Positions 56,385 through 64,000 of a stretch of 64,000 nt of DNA are shown piece after piece. This DNA comes from Isoetes taiwanensis. Lineage: Eukaryota > Streptophyta > Lycopodiopsida > Isoetales > Isoetaceae. The first letter of the stretch is position 1. Every line of letters starts with the position of its first letter. The position numbers and the translations under genes were made by a program. The notes beneath the pieces were generated by a model. It was not told where the DNA came from, ran no database searches, and saw nothing but the letters and a program-made list of their open reading frames with translations. Location: positions 2,514,338 to 2,578,337 of the forward strand of contig JAJEKV010000110.1 of the NCBI GenBank assembly GCA_021234155.1. Direction: 5' to 3'.

Positions 56385-57134
56385 CCGAAGTCGGGGTAAG
56401 CCTTATCAAGGTCTTGTGTGGCATCCTCAATAGGCAAGTGTTTCTGCTTAACCAAGTACTGCAATATCTGGGTTCTTCTTGTTTGCTTAAATGACTCGTC
56501 GAGAAGAGCTTCTGGGAGAATTTCTAGTCTGTCATCTCCAGGAGTGTTGGCGTATCAAGAATCTCGTGTGTTTCTTCAAAAGGCTTATGTAGAAAACTTT
56601 ATGGACCTTGAGATGAGCAGGTAAATTTCAACTTATAGGTTTGGGGGCCTATTCGTTCCATAATCTGGAAGGGTCCCATCCATCGTGATGCCAGTTTCTT
56701 ACAATTACCAATTTTGAGTTTGGCCTGCTTAACTTTAATTTTCAACCATACGGATTCACCAACTTGAAATTCGCGCGGCGTGCAGTGTCTGTCTGCTAAA
56801 CTCTTTTGTCGACTCCGTGCTATCAACAGATAACTGCGTGCATATTCGTAAGCAACTGCTGTGATACTGCCACCTTGGAAATGGGGTTATGCCACGTATC
56901 TGGAGTAAGACATTGATATCTATAGGGAGACATCTTCGAGGACTCCTGCTTAGTACTATTATAGGCAAATTCCACCAAGTGAATGTAATCTACCCATTAA
57001 GATTGCTTATACCAGAGGTAATTGCATAGCATATCCTCAATAATGCGTTTGGTACGCTCTGACTGCCCATCTTTCTGAGGGTGATAGGCTGTACTCATGG
57101 CAAGCTTACTTTATATAGTGCTAAAGAAGTCCTT
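56385..57134 (-). pseudogene. Gypsy D integrase C-terminal half and chromodomain
   Basis: Read from 57134 down: AMSTAYHPQKDGQSERT holds the third catalytic residue (the Glu of ERT), FAYNSTKQESSKMSPY is the usual end of the integrase core, and KSLADRHCTPREFQVGESVW with LASRWMGPFQIMERIGPQTY is the C-terminal domain. From about 56560 to 56400 a chromodomain-like segment follows (PEALLDESFKQTRR, YLVKQKHLPIEDATQD). Several stops (for example in WYKQS*W and near 56640) inactivate it. The N-terminal half lies across the inserted transposon at 60552. Confidence 0.82.
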
Positions 57135-57644
57135 AACAAAGTTTAAAATGAAACGCACTAATTTGCTCCAAACGCACTTCAAAAGGAATCTTTAAAAGAT
57201 TCCCTAAAATTCCCCAAAAAAGGTCCATTTTCACGATCTATTTGTGACAAGCGTGACATTTTGGACATTTTAGGTACCCTTTTTGAGGGGGTAATTGAAC
57301 TTAGCTTACATGCGAAATTGTTTATTGCCCCGTTTTGGCCCCCTAGTTTGGTATGAAAAATACTAACAAATCTAAATACAATAAAAAATTTGACATTGAA
57401 ACAAATAGCAATTCCACTAGAGCAACAAAAGCATATAATATTCAAAGTTTTTAAAACCATTACAAATTTTTAAACAAAATTGTAAAAAATATAATACATT
57501 TGACATTCTGAACAAAGTTATATTTTGCGGCTTTAATTTCCCCCCCATTTGTTGGACGATATGAATTTGAAGCATAGGTGAGCTCAAGAGGCATATAAAA
57601 ATATAATTTTATACCACGTGAGCTCAAGCAGTGCACGGAGAGAC

Positions 57645-57975
57645 AACTCGAGCGGTATAAATTTATACCGCCAGAAGCTAAAGCGGTATAAATTTATACC
57701 ATCACCCCACGGAAAAAGAGCGGAGCAAGATAAATTTTTATACCGACATTTTTTTTTTACGGGAAGCCACCGGTATAAATTTATACCCATGAGCTCTCTT
57801 TAGAAACGTTTCGCTACAACTATAGTATGCTATAACACACAAAAAATCATTTATATAAAACTATCTTCATGGTTATAACGTGACATTGCATAGATATAAC
57901 ATGCCATAGGTTGGTTAAAACAAGGCAAAATATGTTCTACATCTCGTTTTCAGCTTGACGGTATAAATCTATACG
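57645..57975. repeat. Left cluster of GGTATAAATTTATACC palindromes
   Basis: The palindrome or a close variant occurs at about 57655, 57692, 57730 (half), 57770 and 57959 (variant GGTATAAATCTATACGG), often preceded by GC. Two further copies lie at about 59992-60008 and 60030-60045 near the other end of the same transposon. Spacing is irregular. Transposase or host-factor binding is inference. Confidence 0.75.
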
Positions 57976-57999
57976 GAGACTAGGAAAAGTTTTTGTGAA

Positions 58000-59900
58000 G
58001 GAAGCTTTGGGATTTCTATATTCTAACGAATGCAGGATTTTGTTGATGCTGGAGTTTCTTAGAGCATGAATTTCTTCTGAAAGTGGAAGAAAAAAGCATT
58101 TAGGGTTTTGTTGATGCGGCCAGTTTAGGGTTCGTGCATATCCATATGAGGGATGGAGGCGCTGCGCTGGATCAGAATGAGAGATGGAGTAGCAAAGTAA
58201 TGTTGCTTGCTCCTAGATCTTCTCATAGCTACTAAACGTTCCTTTTCATGCCTACAAATCTTGCATCAGTTTATACGAGTTTTGCATCTTGGCTCTGTTT
58301 TGGCACAACCCTGAGTTTAGTTCCTGCCCATTCATGGATTTCTTGTTATATAGAGAAGAAATAACATTAGAATAGCCGAAGATTCACAAAAGGCCACTGG
58401 AAATTTGAATAGTTGGATCCCTGCGCAGCCATGTGTTGAGGTGCTGCTCTACGGATCAATGATGCTTCAGGAGGAGCTTTTTCTTGTTTTTATGCTGCTC
58501 ATTTTGGAGACTATTGCTAATATATTCTGTGGGGCTGAGTTCACATTTTGGCAGTCGCTGGAGAAGAGCCCTTCTAAGACAACTATCCACCATAGCTAAG
58601 AGCTCCAGAATGCCTGAGAAGAGCCTTTTTCTACTTAAAGGTAAAAAAAGTCGGATGTTTTTTTTGTAGTGCACTGTCCTCTGAAGTTTAGGCATATGCA
58701 GAACCTGTAGAAGTAGCAGTTGTGGAAGTAGCTCCTGTTGAAGCAGTTGTGGAAGGTGCACAAGCTCCTGTTGAAGCACCTGTCCATTGAAGAGCCTGCC
58801 CAAGTGACACCAAAGGAACGGCGGTGCAAAGGTTCCCTCGCTCCTAGACCTTTGTCTCCCTATGCTAGGGTATGTCTCTTAAACTTGCACTACATATGTC
58901 TAGATTAAGATCATTTTGTTTCTATACTTGCACCAAATCTGTCTAGATTAAGATCATTTTGAATCTCATTAACCAACTTTGGTATGCAAGATATCCGAAG
59001 TTGAAACCCCATCTTCGCCAACTCCTTCCGTGCCTTGGCCGAGATGATCGAGGAAAATTTTACAAAGTTCTCATCTCACCGCTCCATTAGTTCTTGCAAG
59101 TGGGAGAGAGATTCCATTGAGAAATGGATCAACAAAAATAGCTTTAACTTTTCGGGAGAAAGACCTTGGCAAGCGTAAGTGAGATTGGCTTTTTAAGATT
59201 CAAGAAGGTTCCACTTATACAGACATGTGCAAGGAGATTGAGAACGATGTAACTATGTTGTTACTTTCAAAAACTCTAAAGTTACTTAAGGTGTAATAAT
59301 GGTCTCAATCCTAGTGTAAACCTTCATCTCAAATTGTGGCACAATGGTACAATCCAGACGAGAAGTTTCAAGATATGCTAGCTAAAAAGGAAGCATGGCC
59401 CATCCAAAAAAAATGTTATCGCCATGTGTTATGTGCTTATTCAAGGTTACGCAACATCAAGAATCGCCAAGGAGTTGGCACTAATTGAAAACGATCACAT
59501 GTTCTTTTTGATTCAAAGTAATATGTGTGTTGGGTTTTGTAGGAAAAGGTTTTCCTTTCTAATAAAAACTACAGAAGATTTAATAGGGTTCTTCCATTGT
59601 AGTTTCATTGTAGTTTCTTGGTAAGCTCTTTTTGTCGTCAGTAAACTTTTTTTGCATGTCTTGATTGTCGATTTGATAATTTTGTGTAAACTTTGGTCTT
59701 TCAAGCTTTGATTGTGATTGGATTGACCAAATTCGAATTTATCATTAAGTTTGCAGCTTAATTGGTAGCTAGAAAATATTCATATTAAACTTGAAGATTT
59801 AATCAAATTCAAGATGTCTTTCACAAGCTCCAAAAAGTGCTAAATACAATAAGCAGGCTGAAGTACTTCAAATTATCAAACAAATGCATACAAAAGGAAT
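58000..59900 (+). pseudogene. Cargo-like interior of the DNA transposon
   Basis: Plus-strand pieces look coding. At about 58690-58860 an acidic, Val/Pro/Ala-rich stretch (AEPVEVAVVEVAPVEAVVEG) leads after a frameshift to PKERRCKGSLAPRPLSPYA with a possible GT donor. At about 59060-59175 there is a mixed helical frame (MIEENFTKFSSHRSISSCKW). They do not join into one protein, and I recognise no transposase or host family. Captured host exons or decayed transposase are both possible. Confidence 0.3.
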
Positions 59901-60551
59901 GCATACGTAAGAATCCACTGGAGACATCAAGGAAAACAAAATCTCAAGGTGATGAGAGTCTTGTGGATGGGTGGACCCACCACACTGTGGTATAAATTTA
60001 TACCGATGGGTTTTCATTTCAACCCAATTTCAGATAAATTTATACCGCCGCACTCGACTATTTCTTACTTGAAACATTTCTCGCAAATTGGGCGTGGCAT
60101 ACCCTCGTTATTTTAAAGACCTTATACGAGATAGTGCTATGTAACAACTTTTGGTAACACTATTTAATATGAATGCTTACTTCGAATGCTTTCTTCTCTG
60201 TTAAAAGTTTAAAGAATTTATTTCTGCTAAACGATGTGTTCTGCTACCGTGAGAGTATTCATGCACGCTTTGCAACACAACCTACTTCAATTGCATGTAT
60301 TTTGGCAATGGAAATTCTATGGCTCCCGTGAAATTCTGCTTGACCCCCCTAAATGGCTTCCTTTTTTTTTTGGTCCTATGCTTTTAGAGTATTTCTCTTC
60401 AAAAGTGTCGTTTTCATGACGGCTTTGCAAAAATCATATCCACAAAACTTGAATGCCTCTATTTTTTGCTCTTTTTAAAAATTTCCAATTTTTTTGAGGG
60501 AATCTTTCAAACGCACTTCTTAAATAAGTGCGTTTCATTTTAAATCTTGTT

Positions 60552-61454
60552 CCTTCTAAAAAGCACTAACAAACTTAGGATCACGATCCGAAATAATGGT
60601 TCTTGGCATCTTATGGAACCAAAAAATCTCTTTGGAGAACAAGAGTGTCGTATCCAAAGCAGTGTCAGTGGTGCGACATGGCAAGAAATGCGCCAGCTTA
60701 GAAAGCTTGTCGACTACCACCATTAAGGCATCAGATCCTCTAAGTGTCCGTGGAAGACCCACAATGAAGTCCATGGTAATGACATCCCATTTTGCATTGG
60801 GAACATCTAGAGGTTCAAGTTCGCCCGGAGTCCTTAACTACTCGACTTTTGTCTGCTGGCAAAGTTGGCACTGCTTAATGTAGCGGGCAATATGCTTCTT
60901 CATACTAGGCCAGAGATAACTGGATATTATCTTGAAATATGTCTTCATGAATCCAGGATGACCCACAATGGGACTTCTATGTGTGTCATGGAGCCTCCTA
61001 ACTCCTGATGACTCGGGTACACACAACTTATCTCGGTAATACAAAAGATTACCGTCCCTCTTATAATGCCTGTATGTTTCCCTCTCCTTGTCTGTCCTGG
61101 CCTCCTTAGAAAGGCTGCCCCACACACCACTGAATTCGTAATCAGTTGGACAAGATTGCTCGATAGTCTTCCCAAATTCACTTGCAAGAGTGGAAATAGC
61201 ATTGCAATACATACATGTCATCAAAGGATGTCGAGATAGGGCATCAGCAACAATATTATGCTTCCCGGGTTTATACAAAACCTCAAAGTCATACTCTTCC
61301 AAAAATTCTATCCACCTGCATTGCCGGAGATTAAGATTAGCCTGTGTAAAGATGTATTGAAGGCTTTGATGATATGTGTCTAATTAGAAACGCCGTCCAA
61401 GAAGATAGTGTCTCCAGATACGCAAGGCACGCACGACTGCAAGCAATTCCTGGT
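60552..61454 (-). pseudogene. Gypsy D RNase H end and integrase N-terminal half
   Basis: From 61454 down: the RNase H continues with ELLAVVRALRIWRHYLLGRR, a stop, then YKPGKHNIVADALSR, which ends the domain. The integrase zinc finger follows (HDTHRSPIVGHPG, then CQLCQQTK), and the catalytic core starts with MDFIVGLPRT (first Asp) and DKLSKLAHFLP, then ISDRDPKF (second Asp) at about 60580. It stops at the transposon junction (60552), right after a TAG where Trp is usual. The RNase H start and reverse transcriptase are separated off by gypsy C inserted at 61454/61455. Confidence 0.88.
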
Positions 61455-62698
61455 TGTGACATCCCCTCCTCGTATACGGTGCACCCACCGTATACAAACA
61501 GGAGTTCATCCCCCATACCAGCTCCATACTGATACAGGGGCCTCCACAATCATCGCACTGAATCCAGTCCCAAGTGGGAAGAGTGAAGGGGTCATTTTAC
61601 CCCGTCTCCCTCAGGGCCTACCTAGCTGCGGAAGCATAAACATACATGTCAGTATACAACATAATCACATATCCACCTCGAAGGGTGGTGCATCAACATC
61701 TGCATAGACAATGATCAGCATCATACATAAGGATCCTACCCAAGGCTCGGTTCAAGGGGATGGCCGACGGCTTGGGTCTCCGAGTTCATTGCGCATGTAA
61801 TTCATGGCAATGGATTTGGCTGGCATAAGAACATGGCTTAGGGTTGTCCACTCCATCCGCCCCTCCCGTGCACACTTTGCGAGTAGGTCAAGAGTGTCGG
61901 GACTTGATCAGAGTTCCGGGATGCATAGCCAAAGGGGCTATTCCCGGGTTTCATCTTCCCGCCCGATGGGGGCAGGAAGGGATCACTCCCTCCGAGATCT
62001 ACATGCCGACTCAAGGTGACTAGAGGGCCACCGCCCGCATTCGGTGAACCCACGGAAAGTGTACACCACTTCACGGGTGTCGAGTCCATGCCTCACCCGC
62101 ACTCAGTGGTGAGCCATCAGACCTAGTCACAATGATCCCCGGTAGGCCTTACACACCAGAGGGATCGTTCAAGAGTCAGAACATGAACCTCCTTCTTAGC
62201 CAGTCTGGCCCCTTCACCCACAACCTGGTGTGGTTCTTGTACACAGGCCGAATCTATAGTGTGCTAGAGAGGCTAATCTAGGAGCATCTACTACCAAGCT
62301 TTAGGTCTCTACCCCCCTTCCCAATACAAGGAGTTCATAGAGATACATCATCCATATACATCACAGAAGAACTAAAGAACAAGATCTAATCTATATCATA
62401 GAGTTAGGTTCTTTAGTTAGAGTCTGCTATCTAGAGATCTGGAGGGCTGCTATGGGCAATTTAATAGGCTAAACCTACTGATTCAATGACTAGAAGATGG
62501 TTTAAGCTATTAAATTGACTAAATACCTAATCCTTGGCTTGCTTCTCCTGCTCTGAACTCGACCATCCTGCTGAAATGCTCGAATCAAGGGAAACTAATG
62601 ATGCAGTTCTCTCAGACAGAGTCTGGGAGGCGGTTTTGGCTCTTGAGGCAGCCAAAACAGAGCTCTAGAAACGAAAATGGGCAAGTTAGGGTTCTCCT

Positions 62699-62708
62699 AC
62701 TTAAATAG
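62699..62708 (-). promoter_or_regulatory. Putative TATA box of the gypsy C LTR
   Basis: The minus strand reads TCTATTTAAG, followed by GAGAACCCTAACTTGCCC about 15-30 bases downstream. Position roughly 500 bp into the LTR fits a U3 promoter. No other evidence. Confidence 0.4.
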
Positions 62709-62806
62709 ACAAGAGGGTGGCTAGGGTTTCCAATTATCCCCTTTTGGCATGTGGGATAATTGGGAATGGGCCCACTTGCCTTTAATGGCTAGGTGGCAAA
62801 ATGTGC

Positions 62807-63050
62807 CCACATGGAAATGTGTGCCCACATTAATGTGTACATTGGAAAATGTGCACATTAATTGCACACTTGGGTATGGCCCGCTTGGCATCAAGTGGCC
62901 ACATGGAAATGTGTGCCCACATTAATGTGTACATTGGAAAATGTGCACATTAATTGCACACTTGGGTATGGCCCACTTGGCATCAAGTGGCCACATGGAA
63001 ATGTGTGCCCACATTAATGTGTACATTGGAAAATGTGCACATTAATACTA
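62807..63050 (-). repeat. 92-bp tandem repeat in LTR U3, about 2.7 copies
   Basis: CCACATGGAAATGTGTGCCC starts at 62807, 62899 and 62991, exactly 92 bp apart with almost no divergence. Inner words ACATTAATGTGTACATT and AAATGTGCACATTAAT are themselves partly palindromic. Repeats upstream of the TATA-like box resemble LTR enhancer repeats. Confidence 0.93.
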
Positions 63051-63202
63051 ATGCACATTCTTAGCAAATTGCCCCCTAGGGGCTACCCACTTGGCTACAC
63101 GCCACACGCATTAATCGCCACGGAGGGGGGCGGTAACGCTGCGGATTTAGGCAAAGATAAAGATACGCCCCGGGACCGTGATATCGTGGCCGGAACGCCA
63201 CA

Positions 63203-63217
63203 TTCTCCCCACCTTGA
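63203..63217 (-). promoter_or_regulatory. Polypurine tract of gypsy C
   Basis: The minus strand TCAAGGTGGGGAGAA directly precedes the LTR start TGTGGC. It is homologous to the tract of gypsy D. Confidence 0.85.
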
Positions 63218-63309
63218 AATGATGTCGTCCGCAAACGTGGGTCTCCCACCTTGGAATCTTCCTAACCTGCAATCAACCTGATGCATACGATATACTACTA
63301 TAATACTTA

Positions 63310-63830
63310 CATATTTATGAAGATTACCTTAAGGTAATACTTTTAGAACATTATTGCGCCATTACATTATCAACTAACTTGTCAATTCGTAACTTCTATT
63401 AAAACAAGGTACTTATTAGTCTCCATTATCACAACATTTAGTTATCACAATTTAACATTTTTCATATACAATTATTATTTAAGGTACTCTTCGTTCCTTG
63501 CAACACATTCCAACAAAATTTGTGTTGCAAGTCTTCGCACCTTAAAATCCTGCATTAATTTTACAATATCTATAATTACATACTTACTATCTTAATTATT
63601 GGAATTACTCTAAGGTAATGTTTAAGACATTACTGTACTATTTCATTATCCAATTAACTTATCACATCATAACTTAATCCACGCAAGGTAATTATTAACC
63701 TTACTTAATACAACATTTAAGTTTATCAAAGTTTATCAATTTCATACCAAATTTACACTTCTAAGGTACTCTTCATCCCTTGCAACACATTATAACAAAA
63801 TTTGTGTTGCAAGCCTTCGTAGTTCGACCT
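63310..63830 (-). repeat. ~281-bp tandem duplication in the 3' interior of gypsy C
   Basis: AAGGTACTCTTCRTYCCTTG at 63482 and 63763, and TAAGGTAATRYTTWRAACATTA-like words at about 63330 and 63611, give a 281-bp step. The unit is AT-rich and contains AAATTTGTGTTGCAAG. No coding content to the window end apart from a GC-richer stretch after 63830. Confidence 0.8.
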
Positions 63831-64000
63831 CCTTGCCCTCCGGAGCGCTCTATTGGCCTGCAGGTCGACACTACCTATTATTACTTATTAATAAAATTTT
63901 GGTTATATGGTGACCACCCCACCTATCTACATGGATGCATGGCTAATCTCCCGGCGTAGGAAGAGGGTGAATCTTCCATTATGCCTATATGCCTATATGC

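Larger units (their letters stand above)
57135..60551. mobile_element. 3.4-kb TIR DNA transposon inside the gypsy integrase
   Basis: The left end AACAAAGTTTAAAATGAAAC (57135) and the reverse complement of the right end, AACAAGATTTAAAATGAAAC (60551), form TIRs of at least 25 bp; further AAACGCACTTC and GGGAATCTTT words repeat subterminally. CCTT flanks both sides (57131-57134 and 60552-60555). Deleting the element plus one CCTT brings the two integrase halves back into the same frame, which fixes the ends. Palindromic GGTATAAATTTATACC motifs cluster near both ends. No transposase is recognised, so it is probably non-autonomous. A 4-bp duplication is found in a few superfamilies (for example Sola, Chapaev); I cannot assign one. 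Confidence 0.85.
61455..63202 (-). mobile_element. 3' LTR of gypsy C (1748 bp)
   Basis: The minus strand begins TGTGGCGTTCCGGCC at 63202 and ends GGAGGGGATGTCACA at 61455 (TG...CA). The U3 part carries a 92-bp tandem repeat (62807-63050). A TATA-like CTATTTAAG is at about 62699-62708 on the minus strand. The end regions are related to the LTRs at 28362-34243 and 45730-55795, while U3 differs. Confidence 0.88.
45730..64000 (-). mobile_element. Ty3/gypsy chromovirus D, host to four nested insertions
   Basis: Minus-strand element read from right to left: RNase H (from 61454), integrase (split), integrase C-terminus with chromodomain, polypurine tract (55796-55812) and 3' LTR (55795-45730). The 5' half would lie beyond the window, after nested gypsy C. 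The chromodomain at the integrase end places it among chromoviruses; the TGTGAC LTR start is common in their Tekay-like group. Later insertions are the LINE and a Helitron in the LTR, a DNA transposon in the integrase and gypsy C in RNase H. Stops in the coding part show it is dead. It inserted into a hAT transposase gene. Confidence 0.82.
61455..64000 (-). mobile_element. Ty3/gypsy element C (3' LTR and 3' interior; rest off window)
   Basis: A minus-strand element inserted in the RNase H of gypsy D. The 3' LTR is 63202-61455, preceded by the polypurine tract at 63203-63217. Beyond that is non-coding interior with two tandem copies of a 281-bp unit. Its coding region and 5' LTR must lie beyond 64000. 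The expected 5-bp target copy on this side is CTGGT (61450-61454). Its LTR is relatively intact and may be younger than D's. Confidence 0.82.

Noticed and set aside
58456-58829. Leucine/glutamine-rich minus-strand proteins in the TIR transposon
   Set aside because: They are antisense shadows of the Val/Pro/Ala-rich plus-strand stretch.

Overview
This is nuclear DNA from a land plant with a large, repeat-rich genome. The evidence is GT-AG introns, a five-exon GDSL esterase gene, fragments of a TOPLESS-type co-repressor gene, and chromodomain Ty3/gypsy, Ty1/copia, L1-like, hAT, CACTA-like and Helitron-like elements. A non-angiosperm (fern, lycophyte or gymnosperm) is possible, but the window does not prove it. 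There is no bacterial, organellar, rRNA, tRNA or CRISPR signal. Nearly everything is nested transposon. The only gene I judge intact is the GDSL esterase at 41096-42673.

1-24.9 kb: a repeat-built region. A degenerate 19-bp minisatellite (consensus TGGCATGTTKGAGCCNNNN) occurs in at least seven blocks in both orientations. It is followed twice by an A-rich array of about 64 bp and a CACTA-type terminus. Positions 4909-13836 form a coherent CACTA-like element with 27-bp terminal inverted repeats and a 3-bp AAT duplication. It sits in a 77-bp tandem repeat that is probably inside a larger element (4714-24856). Other parts are an 820-bp macrosatellite (16.2-19.1 kb) and a 0.5-kb fold-back (9831-10337). 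The many open frames here are by-products of the 19-bp period, not genes.

24.9-40.4 kb: a broken TOPLESS/TPR fragment (minus strand), a LINE 3' end, a copia 5' end with a tRNA-Met primer site, then Helitron-like elements carrying host exon pieces. A solo gypsy LTR (28362-34243) contains one of these Helitrons (28481-32819). A second 3' terminus lies at 39554, downstream of exons that splice in frame into a PDZ-like segment.

40.4-45.7 kb: the GDSL gene, a decayed copia RNase H and the C-terminal half of a hAT transposase, cut off by a gypsy LTR.

45.7-64 kb: a minus-strand Ty3/gypsy chromovirus that is host to four later insertions. These are an L1-like LINE and a Helitron in its 3' LTR, a 3.4-kb DNA transposon splitting its integrase (4-bp duplication, frame restored on removal), and a second gypsy element inserted in its RNase H that runs off the right edge. 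Reading the layers gives a relative insertion history: hAT, then gypsy D, then the LINE, Helitron, DNA transposon and gypsy C.
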